Part shown: positions 26,971 to 36,463 of the stretch, in pieces | Layout: each line of letters begins with the position of its first letter | Numbering within the stretch: position 1 is the stretch's first letter | From: Micavibrio sp. UBA6139 | GTDB taxonomy: Bacteria > Pseudomonadota > Alphaproteobacteria > Micavibrionales > Micavibrionaceae | NCBI GenBank assembly: GCA_002423285.1 | Contig: DIVF01000030.1 | Span: forward strand, 1 to 64,000 | Reading direction: 5' to 3' | Length of the DNA: 64,000 bases | Translations under genes and position numbers: made by a program | Notes under the pieces: model-generated | Told to the model about the DNA's origin: nothing | Database searches by the model: none | Seen by the model: only the letters and a program-made list of their open reading frames with translations

Positions 26971-27000
26971 AGGAAAATCACTGCCCCCTGAGAGGTAATA

Positions 27001-28776
27001 TTAAAGCCGGACAATATGTACGGAAACCTTGGGTTTCAGGCCCAAAGCCTGGCTGACCATACGCCGCACCGCAACGCGGGCCTGCTCCGCCAGAACATCA
27101 TCCCCGACATCGGAACCCTTGTCCAGTTCCGCCAAGGCATCTTCCACCTCAATGGCGATGTCTTCTTCAAACTGTAATTCCGCAGGATCATTAGGATCAA
27201 TGATCCCCATTGTCGTAATCTGGGCATCATCGGCCAAAACGCCGCGCTCATCAACGACCAATGTTATGTGAACTATCCCGGTGAATTGCAGCTTCCGGCG
27301 GGCGGAAATGGCTTGGTGCCCGGCGGAAATAATGCGGTTTGGTTCAACGGCCAGCAAATTGGTCGAGATATGATCGATGACCTCCGCACCATTCGCGGTC
27401 AGTTTAATGACCGAACCATTGCTTGGCACAACCACGGACGGAACCTGTGCCGAACGGGCCAGCTTCGCGTGGGCTTCCAATTGGGTGCGTTCGCCATGAA
27501 CCGGAATAACAATCTTCGGGCGAACCCAGCTGATCATATCCAGAATTTCATCTTGGCATGGGTGGCCAGACACATGGATGGTGTGCGCGGTGTCGCCTGT
27601 GCTGATGATATTCACGCCTGTCGCGGACAGGTTGTTTTTGACGGCGTTGATTTCTTCTTCATTGCCGGGAATTGGACGGGCGGAGAAAATAACCGTGTCG
27701 CCCTTATTGAACTTCACATACTGGTGATCGCCGCGCGCGATACGGGCCAATTGTGCATTGGCTTCGCCCTGTGAACCGGTTAGCAGGATGACAACCTGAT
27801 CATCGCGCAAGCGGTCCATGTCGCGTTCTTCGATAAAATCTGGAATATCTTCCAGATAACCACATTCAAATGCGGCCCCGGTCATGCGGTGCAAGGAACG
27901 GCCCATCAACACAACCTTGCGGTTACAGGCCTTGGCAGCGCGGCAGATGCTGCGCACACGGCTGACGTTGGATGCAAATAGTGTGATGGCAATGCGGCCT
28001 TCGATTTCCGGGAAAAGTGCCGTTAAGCCCTGCTCCACCTCGTATTCAGACCCGGTTCTGCCCTGCACTTCTGCGTTGGTGGAATCGCCGATATAGGCCA
28101 TAACCCCTTTATCACCAGCGGCGCGGAAGGCGGCTTCATCGGTTTTGTCATCAATGACCGGGGTTGGGTCAAGGTTCCAGTCACCGCTGTGAACAACAGT
28201 GCCGCCCGATGTTTCAATCACACAGGCCAGCGCGTTGGGAATGGAGTGTGCAACATGGATAAAGCCAACCGTAAATGGCCCGATCTTCACCGTGTCACCC
28301 GGATTAACGACAATAATTTTAGCACGTTCATTGCCGGGAATATCGGCCATTTTCAGTTTCATGATTTCTGCTGTAAACGGTGAGCAGTAAATCGGGCATT
28401 GCAGGCGTTTCCACAAATGCGGAACCGCACCGATGTGATCTTCGTGCGCGTGTGTGACGATCAAACCAACAAGGTCTTCGGCACGGTCGGCCAGAAATTG
28501 TGGATCAGGAAGCAAAATATCAATGCCCGGGAAACGGTGCCCAGCAAAACCAATCCCGCAATCAACAGCCAGCCATTTTCCGGCGATGCTGTAGGCGTTC
28601 AGGTTCACCCCGAACTGCTCACTGCCGCCCAGCGGAATGAAGTGCAGAGCATCCGGATCAATCGAGAAATTGGCACTGGTGACGGTCGCCGGCTTTAGGG
28701 GCGCAAACTGCTTGTCCCCTGCGGATTTCGACTGGGGTTTTCCATGTGATTTTTTTGACTTAGGTGAATATGACAT
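27001..28776 (-). CDS. rnj: Ribonuclease J
   Basis: RNase J is a metallo-beta-lactamase/beta-CASP nuclease with 5'-3' exo- and endonuclease activity in mRNA decay and rRNA maturation. The 591 residues have a basic Ser/Lys/Pro-rich N-terminal tail (1-40). The HxHxDH zinc motif IVTHAHEDHIGAVPHLW lies near 108. Further zinc residues are in VAHSIPNALAC and HSGDWNLDPTP. The beta-CASP domain ends with GHPCQDEI and PVHGERTQLEAHAKLA, and a C-terminal domain follows. The ATG has AAGGAA upstream. It is 17 nt after birA. Confidence 0.94.
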   Translation of the reverse strand: MSYSPKSKKSHGKPQSKSAGDKQFAPLKPATVTSANFSIDPDALHFIPLGGSEQFGVNLNAYSIAGKWLAVDCGIGFAGHRFPGIDILLPDPQFLADRAEDLVGLIVTHAHEDHIGAVPHLWKRLQCPIYCSPFTAEIMKLKMADIPGNERAKIIVVNPGDTVKIGPFTVGFIHVAHSIPNALACVIETSGGTVVHSGDWNLDPTPVIDDKTDEAAFRAAGDKGVMAYIGDSTNAEVQGRTGSEYEVEQGLTALFPEIEGRIAITLFASNVSRVRSICRAAKACNRKVVLMGRSLHRMTGAAFECGYLEDIPDFIEERDMDRLRDDQVVILLTGSQGEANAQLARIARGDHQYVKFNKGDTVIFSARPIPGNEEEINAVKNNLSATGVNIISTGDTAHTIHVSGHPCQDEILDMISWVRPKIVIPVHGERTQLEAHAKLARSAQVPSVVVPSNGSVIKLTANGAEVIDHISTNLLAVEPNRIISAGHQAISARRKLQFTGIVHITLVVDERGVLADDAQITTMGIIDPNDPAELQFEEDIAIEVEDALAELDKGSDVGDDVLAEQARVAVRRMVSQALGLKPKVSVHIVRL

Positions 28777-28793
28777 TGTGTTCCTTGAATTGA

Positions 28794-29528
28794 TTAAGCG
28801 CCAAAATAGACTTCCCCAGCGCGGATCGCAATTGTTTTCCCCGGTTCTTCTTCCAGCATTAAAGCACCCGCCGGATCGATATCGCGAAAAACACCCTTAA
28901 CAGTCCGGTCGGGCAACCGGGCAGAGATTTTGTGGTTCAAACCATGCGCCTGCGCCAGCCATTCGCGGCGGGCGGGTTCAAACCCGGCGGCTTTCCAGCC
29001 ACGGTAATATTGGGCAAGGCTGACCAGCACTTCATCCCGGAAACGGTGTACGGCAAGGCGGTGTTCCCCCGCCACTTGCTGCAAGCCAATCCGGTCTTCG
29101 GGGGCAGCATGAATATTCACGCCCATGCCGATGACCAGCGATTCAACCAGACCTTCAGACGACAAATTGCTTTCCAACAGAATTCCGGCACATTTTTTGC
29201 CATCAATCAAAATATCATTCGGCCATTTCAGGGTCTTTTTATGATCCCCCGTAACATAGGGCGTCATCGCCGCCGACAAAGCCAAGCCCGTCACAAAGGA
29301 AATCTGCCCGGCCAGATCGGGTGGGCACATCGGCCGCAGGATCAAGGACATGTACAGATTGCCCATCGGCGATGTCCATTCATTGCCCTGCCGTCCGCGC
29401 CCTGCGCTTTGGGACATGGCTTGAATAACGGTCCCTTCCGGGGCGTTTTCGGCGGCCTTCACTTTTGCAACATCCTGCGTCGATGGCAGGGTGTTGGCAA
29501 CGGTTATATCCCAGTTGATATCAGTCAT
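28794..29528 (-). CDS. birA: Biotin--[acetyl-CoA-carboxylase] ligase
   Basis: BirA activates biotin as biotinyl-AMP and attaches it to the carrier protein of carboxylases. The 244-residue protein lacks the N-terminal winged helix of the E. coli bifunctional form, so it should be a plain ligase without repressor function. It has the biotin/AMP loop SAGRGRQGNEW, KWPNDILIDGKKCAGILLE, and a C-terminal SH3-like part with GALMLEEEPG. Its start overlaps the nuoN stop by 8 nt, the usual alphaproteobacterial link of nuoN, birA and rnj. Confidence 0.94.
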   Translation of the reverse strand: MTDINWDITVANTLPSTQDVAKVKAAENAPEGTVIQAMSQSAGRGRQGNEWTSPMGNLYMSLILRPMCPPDLAGQISFVTGLALSAAMTPYVTGDHKKTLKWPNDILIDGKKCAGILLESNLSSEGLVESLVIGMGVNIHAAPEDRIGLQQVAGEHRLAVHRFRDEVLVSLAQYYRGWKAAGFEPARREWLAQAHGLNHKISARLPDRTVKGVFRDIDPAGALMLEEEPGKTIAIRAGEVYFGA

Positions 29529-30993
29529 TGGCTGGCAGCAAAACAGCGGCTGCTTCTTGGCTGGTGTGCATCAATGTTTCTGGAACCAGAACAAAACCCG
29601 CAATGAAAATAATGCTGAGTGTCAGAACCAGTGTTCTCATCGGTGCGGATTCACGGTCAAGCGGTGCTTCGGCTTCATCAAAGAACATGACCTTGATAAT
29701 GCGAAGATAGTAGTAAGCCGCAACAACCGAACTGACCAGACCCAGAACCGCCAGAACATAAAAACCGGACGCGATCAGTGCCTGAAACACAACCAACTTC
29801 CCAAAGAACCCGGCTAGCGGCGGAATGCCGCTCATCGAGAACATCAGCGCAGTCATGGCATAGGCACAGGCCGGATGGGTTTTGGATAGGCCAGCCAGAT
29901 CGGTAATGCGTTCAACAGCCACGCCGTTCCGGCGCATCATCATGATAATGCCGAACGTGCCAGCAGTCATGATCATGTAAATGGTCATGTAAAGAATGCT
30001 GGCCGCGACACCATCCGCCGTCCCGGCAACAATACCGACCAGCGCAAAACCGATATTGCCGATAGAGCTGTAAGCAAACAGGCGTTTAATGTTCCCCTGC
30101 ACGATCCCGGCAAACCCGCCCCACGCCATCGAGGCTGCAGACAGGAACCAGACCACTTGCTGCCAATCAGGCATCAAGGAGACAAACGGATCAAACAACA
30201 GGCGCATCAACAGGCCAATTGCCGCCACTTTCGGTACAATCGCAAACAGGGCTGTGACAGATGTTGGCGCACCTTCATAAACATCCGGTGTCCACATATG
30301 GAACGGAACAGCCGAAACCTTGAACGCGATGGCGACAAGGATAAAGACCATGCCGATAATCGCACCCGGCGCAACCGTCCCCTCAGCCGTTGCCGCCGCC
30401 AGAGTATCCGCAACCGCGTCAAACCCAACCGCACCGACATAACCGTAAACAAGGGAAATACCAAACAACAACATCCCCGATGCCAACGCACCCAGAACGA
30501 AATATTTCAAGCCAGCCTCAGATGATTTGGCATCATCACGGCGGATCGCGGCCAGAACGTAAAGACTCAACGATTGCAGTTCCAAACCGACATAGAGCGA
30601 CAAGAAGCTGTTCGCGGACAGCATAATCATCATCCCGACCCCGGCCAGCAGGATCAGAACCGGATATTCAAACCGCCCCATGTTTTCCTGAACCAGATAG
30701 CGCATGGACAGCATGATCGTCGCGATCAAACCACCCAGCACCAGAATCTTCATATAAGACGAAAACCCGTCCGACAGGAATTGACCGGAAAATACGGTGA
30801 CAGGTGTCCAGTCAGCCTTCAGGGTCAGGACCATTGCCACGGCCAAGGCCGCAACGCTTAAAGTTCCGATCAGTTTCAGACCGCCATTTTTCTGGCAAGC
30901 CCCCAAAACCAAAAGCACCATGGCCGATACAGCCAAAAAGACTTCCGGCAAGGCGGGGATAATTTCAGACCAGTTCCAAACTGCTGCGGTCAT
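29521..30993 (-). CDS. nuoN: NADH-quinone oxidoreductase subunit N
   Basis: NuoN is one of the three antiporter-like membrane subunits of complex I. The 490 residues form about 14 membrane helices. Helices include SVPFHMWTPDVYEGAPTSVTALFA-like discontinuous TM7 (VPFHMWTPDVYEGAP) and the proton-channel Lys/Glu positions in the GLELQSLSLYVLAA region. The start overlaps nuoM by 4 nt. Last nuo gene of the right-hand set (J-K-L-M-N). Confidence 0.96.
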   Translation of the reverse strand: MTAAVWNWSEIIPALPEVFLAVSAMVLLVLGACQKNGGLKLIGTLSVAALAVAMVLTLKADWTPVTVFSGQFLSDGFSSYMKILVLGGLIATIMLSMRYLVQENMGRFEYPVLILLAGVGMMIMLSANSFLSLYVGLELQSLSLYVLAAIRRDDAKSSEAGLKYFVLGALASGMLLFGISLVYGYVGAVGFDAVADTLAAATAEGTVAPGAIIGMVFILVAIAFKVSAVPFHMWTPDVYEGAPTSVTALFAIVPKVAAIGLLMRLLFDPFVSLMPDWQQVVWFLSAASMAWGGFAGIVQGNIKRLFAYSSIGNIGFALVGIVAGTADGVAASILYMTIYMIMTAGTFGIIMMMRRNGVAVERITDLAGLSKTHPACAYAMTALMFSMSGIPPLAGFFGKLVVFQALIASGFYVLAVLGLVSSVVAAYYYLRIIKVMFFDEAEAPLDRESAPMRTLVLTLSIIFIAGFVLVPETLMHTSQEAAAVLLPAND

Positions 30994-32528
30994 TCTACAG
31001 GCTCCTGCACGGCATCACGCGGTGGTTCATCAACGGGGGTGGTAACCACCAGCCCGGCTTCATATTGGGAAATCAGTTTATTCACGCTGGCTGCGGTTTT
31101 ATCCAAGACAACGCCCGGCAAAATACCAAGCCACAGGACAAGCGCCACGAGGGGAACAAAATTGACCAGTTCTTTCCAGTTCAGATCCTGCATCTCACCA
31201 GCATCCTGATGAACAGCTGGCCCAAACACGACGCGGCGATAAAGCATCAGCATATAAGCCGCGCCCAAAACCACGCCCGTCGCCGCAAAGAATGCGACAA
31301 CCGGATCAACGCGGTACGCACCGAGCAAGACGAGGAATTCACCAACGAACCCAGATGTCCCAGGTAAACCAACCGAGCCCAGCATAAACAGCATAAAGAC
31401 TGTCGCATAAATCGGCATGTTTTTGACGATCCCGCCGTAACGGCTGATCTCCCGCGTGTGCAGGCGGTCATAAACGACGCCCACGCACAGGAACAACGCA
31501 CCAGAAATCACCCCGTGGCTGATCATCTGGAACAACCCGCCCTGAACCCCTTGCGCGGTCAGGGTAAAGATACCCAGTGTCACAAAACCCATATGGGCCA
31601 CGGATGAATAAGCAATCAGCTTTTTCATGTCTTCCTGAACCAACGCGATCAGGGACGTAATGATAATCGCCGCAATCGACATCCAGTAAATCATCGGTGC
31701 GAAATATTCCGCCGCCTCAGGCAACATTGGAATCGAGAACCGCAGGAACCCGTAACCACCCATTTTCAGCAACACACCCGCCAGAATAACGGAACCGGCG
31801 GTTGGGGCCTCAACGTGCGCATCGGGCAACCAAGTATGAACCGGCCACATCGGCATCTTCACCGCAAAGCTGGCGAAGAAGGCAATGAACAACCAGAATT
31901 GCAGGTTACGCGCAACCGGGCTCGCGATCAGGGTTGGAATATCGGTGGACCCGGCATGGAAGTACAAGGCCAGCAACGCCGCCAGCATTAAAACCGAACC
32001 CAGCAAGGTATAAAGGAAGAACTTGAACGCCGCATAAACCCGGCGTGGCCCACCCCAGATGCCGATAATCAGGAACATCGGGATCAAAACAGCTTCGAAG
32101 AAGATATAGAACAAAACAGTATCAAGGGCGCAGAACGTGCCGATCATGAAGGTTTCAAGAACCATGAACGCGACCATGTATTCTTTAACGCGCTTCTTGA
32201 TCGAATCCCAGCTGGCCAGAATACAGATCGGGGTCAGGAAGGCGGACAACGCCACGAAGAACACCGAAATCCCGTCAATCCCCATGTGATAGGAAATGCC
32301 AAGACTTGGGAACCATGTAACCTTTTCAACGAACTGGAAATCCCCTGACGACCCGTCAAAGTTTTTCAGCATGTACCCGGCTAGGGCCAGTACAAACAAG
32401 CTGGTATAGAGCGCGACATATTTCGCATTCCGGGCAACCATTTCAGGTTCGCCACGAATGGTCAAAATGAACGCAGCGCCCAGCAGCGGCAGGAACGTCA
32501 GCAGTGAAAGGATTGGGAAATCGAGCAT
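30990..32528 (-). CDS. nuoM: NADH-quinone oxidoreductase subunit M
   Basis: Antiporter-like proton-pumping subunit of complex I. The 512-residue protein has about 14 membrane helices. Recognisable boxes are FFEAVLIPMFLIIGIWGG (conserved Glu in TM5), KMPMWPVHTWLPDAHVEAPT (broken TM7) and AYSSVAHMGFVTLGIF. It starts 1 nt after the nuoL stop and overlaps nuoN by 4 nt. Confidence 0.97.
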   Translation of the reverse strand: MLDFPILSLLTFLPLLGAAFILTIRGEPEMVARNAKYVALYTSLFVLALAGYMLKNFDGSSGDFQFVEKVTWFPSLGISYHMGIDGISVFFVALSAFLTPICILASWDSIKKRVKEYMVAFMVLETFMIGTFCALDTVLFYIFFEAVLIPMFLIIGIWGGPRRVYAAFKFFLYTLLGSVLMLAALLALYFHAGSTDIPTLIASPVARNLQFWLFIAFFASFAVKMPMWPVHTWLPDAHVEAPTAGSVILAGVLLKMGGYGFLRFSIPMLPEAAEYFAPMIYWMSIAAIIITSLIALVQEDMKKLIAYSSVAHMGFVTLGIFTLTAQGVQGGLFQMISHGVISGALFLCVGVVYDRLHTREISRYGGIVKNMPIYATVFMLFMLGSVGLPGTSGFVGEFLVLLGAYRVDPVVAFFAATGVVLGAAYMLMLYRRVVFGPAVHQDAGEMQDLNWKELVNFVPLVALVLWLGILPGVVLDKTAASVNKLISQYEAGLVVTTPVDEPPRDAVQEPVE

Positions 32529-32529
32529 C

Positions 32530-34521
32530 TTATGACCCCATGGTCCGGTAAATAAACCATGACACCAGGCCGATCAGCCCAATCATCATGACAAACGCGT
32601 AATGGAACATATAACCAGTCTGGAACACGCCCAAACGTCCGGCGATACCGCGCGACAATTTGGAAACGCCATCCGGGCCCAGACCGTCAATGACGTTCTT
32701 ATCGCCCTTCCAGAAAAGTTTACCGATAACAAAGCATGGTTTGACGAACAGGAAGTTATACAGCTCGTCAAAATACCATTTGTTATAGAACAAGGTGTGC
32801 AGCGGTTTGAACGCACGGACAATCTTATCCGCCATGCCTTCGCGGAACATATAAACGACAAAGGCAAAACCAATGCCCAACGCCCCGGCCAAAATCGGCA
32901 ATAATTTCACCCATTTCGGAACATGGTGCGCGGCCACGACGGAGTCGTTTTCCGGCAGAACCTTGATGCTGTCGCCAAAGAAATAATCCTTGTCCCAGAT
33001 GCTGACCATATCGCCAACATGCTTGATGTCTTGCGTATGACCGGGGGAGGTCGCGGAGTTGGCAAAAGCGCCATAGAACATAGAACCCGCCATAATCGCC
33101 CCGGCAGCCAACACGGCCAGCGGGATCAACATGACATTTGGTGATTCATGAACATGCGCCATTGTTTCGGCACTGGCCCGTGGTTTCCCGTGGAAGGTCA
33201 GCAGGATCAAACGCCAGCTGTAGAATGCGGTCATGAGCGCCGCTGCAATCCCCATCCAGAACGCCATCTGACCGAACCATGAACCGGAGGCGAATGCTGC
33301 CTCAAGGATCAGATCCTTGGAATAAAAACCAGCGAAGAACGGCACCCCGGCCAAGGCCAGCGAACCAACCCACATCAGGACGTAAGTTGTTGGAATATAT
33401 TTCCAGATACCGCCCATACGGCGCATATCCTGTTCATTCGACATCGCGTGAATAACAGAACCCGCCCCTAAGAACAGCAACGCCTTAAAGAACGCATGTG
33501 TCATCAAGTGGAACATGGCCGCGCTATAGGCCGAAACGCCCAAGGCAAAGAACATGTAACCCAGCTGGGACATGGTGGAATAGGCAATCACACGTTTAAT
33601 ATCGAACTGGGTGAGGCCGATTGTGGCCGCGACCAATGCGGTCATCGCCCCAACGATACAAACGATTTCGCGGGCAAACGGTGCATACTCGAACAAAGGT
33701 GAGAAACGGGTAATCAGGAAGACACCAGCCGTCACCATCGTTGCCGCGTGGATCAGCGCGGAAACAGGCGTTGGCCCTTCCATCGCGTCTGGCAGCCATG
33801 TGTGCAGACCCAATTGCGCCGATTTACCAACCGCACCGACAAACAACATCAGGCAGATCAGTGTCAGGGCATGGATTTCAAAGCCAAAGAAGTTAAACGT
33901 ATCAACGGTCTTATCCGGTGCCATGGTGAAAATAGCGTCAAACTGAACGGTTCCGAAGACAACGAAAGTGGTGAAAATCGCCATCAACAGACCAAAATCA
34001 CCAACGCGGTTGACAACGAAAGCCTTAACGGCGGCAGCATTCGCAGACGGTTTATGGCTCCAAAAACCAATCAACAGGTAAGACGCTAAACCAACCCCTT
34101 CCCAGCCAAAGAACAGCTGGACCATGTTATTGGCAGTCACCAGCATCAACATGGCAAAGGTAAACAGGGACAGATACGCCATGAAACGGGCGCGCGCCGG
34201 GTCGTGGCTCATATACCCGACCGAATAAACGTGAACGCAGGCCGACACAATGTTAATAACGCACATCATGATGACCGTTAACTGGTCAATCCGCAGCGCC
34301 CATTGAACTTCAAAATCCCCGGCGGCAATCCATGTCGCCAGATGAAGGACGCGTGGGTCATTTTGCAAGATGACCGAATAAAACAGCGCACACGACATCA
34401 CAGCGGCCAAGATCATGCCGGTGCAGGTTACGAATTGCGCACCGCGCGGCCCGATTTGCTTCCCAAACAGGAACGCAATCAGAAAACCAACCAGCGGAGC
34501 AAATACAGCGACGAGTTCCAT
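32530..34521 (-). CDS. nuoL: NADH-quinone oxidoreductase subunit L
   Basis: The distal antiporter-like subunit of complex I, with the long lateral helix HL at the C-terminus. The 663 residues show about 16 membrane helices, the ELVGLASYLLIGFW-like box (EGVGLASYLLIGFWSHKPSA), KSAQLGLHTWLPDAMEGPTP in TM7, and AYSTMSQLGYMFFALG. A soluble-looking stretch with NSATSPGHTQDIKHVGD precedes the final helices, as in other NuoL. It is 7 nt after nuoK. Confidence 0.97.
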   Translation of the reverse strand: MELVAVFAPLVGFLIAFLFGKQIGPRGAQFVTCTGMILAAVMSCALFYSVILQNDPRVLHLATWIAAGDFEVQWALRIDQLTVIMMCVINIVSACVHVYSVGYMSHDPARARFMAYLSLFTFAMLMLVTANNMVQLFFGWEGVGLASYLLIGFWSHKPSANAAAVKAFVVNRVGDFGLLMAIFTTFVVFGTVQFDAIFTMAPDKTVDTFNFFGFEIHALTLICLMLFVGAVGKSAQLGLHTWLPDAMEGPTPVSALIHAATMVTAGVFLITRFSPLFEYAPFAREIVCIVGAMTALVAATIGLTQFDIKRVIAYSTMSQLGYMFFALGVSAYSAAMFHLMTHAFFKALLFLGAGSVIHAMSNEQDMRRMGGIWKYIPTTYVLMWVGSLALAGVPFFAGFYSKDLILEAAFASGSWFGQMAFWMGIAAALMTAFYSWRLILLTFHGKPRASAETMAHVHESPNVMLIPLAVLAAGAIMAGSMFYGAFANSATSPGHTQDIKHVGDMVSIWDKDYFFGDSIKVLPENDSVVAAHHVPKWVKLLPILAGALGIGFAFVVYMFREGMADKIVRAFKPLHTLFYNKWYFDELYNFLFVKPCFVIGKLFWKGDKNVIDGLGPDGVSKLSRGIAGRLGVFQTGYMFHYAFVMMIGLIGLVSWFIYRTMGS

Positions 34522-34528
34522 AGTCGGA

Positions 34529-34840
34529 TCAACCTTTCAATGTCGAAATGTCGTCAACCGCGATCGAGCCTTTATTGCGGAAGAACACAACGAGAATAGC
34601 CAGACCAATCGCAGCTTCAGCCGCGGCAACGGTCAAAACGAACATCGTGAACACCTGCCCCGACAAATCTTCCAGAAACGAAGAAAAGGCCACAAAGTTG
34701 ATGTTCACCGATAACAGCATCATTTCAATCGACATCAGGATAATGATGACGTTTTTCCGGTTCAGGAAAATGCCGAATACGCCAATCGTAAACAGCACCG
34801 CCGCAAGGGTTAGATAATGTGATAAGCCAATGTCCAGCAT
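34529..34840 (-). CDS. nuoK: NADH-quinone oxidoreductase subunit K
   Basis: Small three-helix subunit of complex I linking the quinone end to the antiporters. The 103 residues match the family: GLSHYLTLAAVLFTIGVFGI, then RKNVIIILMSIEMMLLSVN with the conserved Glu in TM2, then VAAAEAAIGLAILVVFFRN with the Glu of TM3. It directly follows nuoJ, without any gap. Confidence 0.97.
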   Translation of the reverse strand: MLDIGLSHYLTLAAVLFTIGVFGIFLNRKNVIIILMSIEMMLLSVNINFVAFSSFLEDLSGQVFTMFVLTVAAAEAAIGLAILVVFFRNKGSIAVDDISTLKG

Positions 34841-35452
34841 TTATGCCCCCGATCCGGGTTTGATCGATTGAATGTCCATGGAATCCGAAATCTTGCGGTT
34901 CACCTGATCCGATACTTTCTGATGGCGAACGCCTGCGCGCACACGGTGCGTCAGAACAATCGCGCCAATCATCGCCACCAACAGGACCAGACCCGATACC
35001 TGGAAGATAAAGACGTAATCGGTATAAAGGATTGCGCCGATCGCGTGGGTGTTTTCAACGCTATCAATGGCCGGTGTTGGTGATGCGGCATTTTGCGCGA
35101 TCTGCGGGGAGAATTTCCAAGCGCCGAACAGCATGGTGAGTTCGGTCAGCAACACACCGCCCAGCAAAACGCCCAGCGGCATATAGCGTGTGGCCCCCTT
35201 TCGCATCTCAACGAAGTTGATGTCCAGCATCATAACGACGAACAGGAACAACACCGCAACCGCACCGACATAGACAATGACCAAAATCATTGCGACGAAT
35301 TCCGCGCCCAACAGGACGAACAACCCGGCCGCGTTAAAAAACGCGAGGATCAGGAACAAAACGGAATGCACAGGGTTGCGGGCCGTGATCACGCGCAGAG
35401 CGGATAGCGTGAGGACGGTTGCAAAGAGATAAAAGGCGATTGTTTCAAGCAT
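34841..35452 (-). CDS. nuoJ: NADH-quinone oxidoreductase subunit J
   Basis: Membrane subunit of complex I with about five helices, including the pi-bulge helix around LVIVYVGAVAVLFLFVVMML. The 203 residues also show NPVHSVLFLILAFFNAAGLF and VLLGAEFVAMILV. A C-terminal tail rich in Lys and Ser is longer than typical. The gene is the first of the nuoJKLMN run. Upstream lies a 211-nt gap shared with the divergent PagL-like gene, which breaks the usual nuoI-nuoJ junction. Confidence 0.95.
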   Translation of the reverse strand: MLETIAFYLFATVLTLSALRVITARNPVHSVLFLILAFFNAAGLFVLLGAEFVAMILVIVYVGAVAVLFLFVVMMLDINFVEMRKGATRYMPLGVLLGGVLLTELTMLFGAWKFSPQIAQNAASPTPAIDSVENTHAIGAILYTDYVFIFQVSGLVLLVAMIGAIVLTHRVRAGVRHQKVSDQVNRKISDSMDIQSIKPGSGA

Positions 35453-35663
35453 GGGGCTTTAAGTCCTTATCAGTACCGCCTTTTTCTAATATGACTGGGC
35501 CTGTTCCGCAAGCACCGGAATCCCCTTAACCCCCGAATAAATCAGTTGATTTTTCGCATTTCCGGTTCAAAATAGGACTACGGATTCTTTCCATCCGCTT
35601 CCTTTCGCAAAAATCTTTGCAAAACACCCCTGAACACCACTGTTAAAATTAAGGATTACCGCT

Positions 35664-36200
35664 GTGAAATTAGCCTATTGCGCCATTTTTGGCCTTCTTT
35701 TGTCCGCCTTTACCATCGCCGCCACCCCGGCCCGCGCCGATGATGTGAACCGTTTATCATTGGGTGTTGGCGCATTTGACCTGTTTGACAGCGATAACGA
35801 CACGGCGGCTGATTTCCGTATTGAATACCGCCCCGGCGCAGCCATCGTTTGGGAACTGCGTCCATGGATTGGCGCGGAAGTCACCAGCGACGGCGCGCTC
35901 TTTGGTGCGGCCGGTTTCCTGTATGACTACAATATGGGTAATAACTGGATCATCACCCCAAGCTTCGGCGGTGGCCTGTACTCTGATGGCGGCGGCAAAG
36001 ACATGGGCAGCGCCATCCAGTTCCGCAGCCAGATCGAGCTTGGCTATCAACTGCAAAACAGCAGCCGGATTTCCGCCTCCCTCAGCCACCAATCCAACCT
36101 TGGCATTGATGACAACAACCCCGGCGCAGAAACCTTGGGCGTTTACTACCACATCCCGATGAACTGGGTAAAAAGCGGCCCCGGCTCCAACGGCTACTAA
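35664..36200 (+). CDS. PagL-like lipid A 3-O-deacylase
   Basis: An outer-membrane beta-barrel enzyme that removes the 3-O acyl chain of lipid A. The 178 residues have a signal peptide (about 1-25, ending PARA) and eight alternating beta strands. The PagL active-site pattern is present: His142 and Ser144 in SHQSN, and Glu156 in NPGAE. The Ser-Glu gap of 12 equals that of the Pseudomonas aeruginosa triad. The start is a GTG with AAGGA at proper distance. The gene lies on the plus strand between nuoJ and nuoI and has its own terminator, which marks it as inserted into the nuo run. The lipid A synthesis genes are 26 kb away. Confidence 0.82.
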   Translation: MKLAYCAIFGLLLSAFTIAATPARADDVNRLSLGVGAFDLFDSDNDTAADFRIEYRPGAAIVWELRPWIGAEVTSDGALFGAAGFLYDYNMGNNWIITPSFGGGLYSDGGGKDMGSAIQFRSQIELGYQLQNSSRISASLSHQSNLGIDDNNPGAETLGVYYHIPMNWVKSGPGSNGY

Positions 36201-36222
36201 GCCCCACAAAAAGATACCGAAC

Positions 36223-36250
36223 AAAACCCCGGCATGGTCCGGGGTTTTTT
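36223..36250 (+). terminator. Intrinsic terminator of the PagL-like gene
   Basis: Arms AACCCCGG and CCGGGGTT around CATGGT, then a T tract to 36250. It starts 22 nt after the stop codon. Confidence 0.88.
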
Positions 36251-36274
36251 CTTATCTTCACTCCCGCCCTCCAT

Positions 36275-36362
36275 TGTCATCCCCGCGCAGGCGGGGATCC
36301 AGGGCCAAGAGCCCCAAATGGAGCTTTTCTCCCCTGGATCCCCGGTCAAGCCGGGGATGACA
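36275..36362. repeat. REP-like composite palindrome, copy 1
   Basis: Two ends, TGTCATCCCCGCG and CGGGGATGACA, form a long imperfect inverted repeat. Each end contains its own small palindrome: CCCCGC-GCAG-GCGGGG, and CCCCGG-TCAA-GCCGGGG. The ends are nearly identical to those at 49459-49544, while the middle differs. It lies between the PagL-like gene and the next plus-strand gene. Confidence 0.8.
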
Positions 36363-36463
36363 AAACAATGGGTTGGGGATGACAATCATTTGATTATTTG
36401 CCAAACTGATCCCGCCTGTGGCAATCATGACGAAACATAACAATAAGACAGGGAATCATTGAA

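Noticed and set aside
36258..36443. Small frame on the minus strand with HPRLDRGSRG and DPRLRGDD
   Set aside because: These peptides are simply the translation of the REP-like repeat and are a known annotation artefact.
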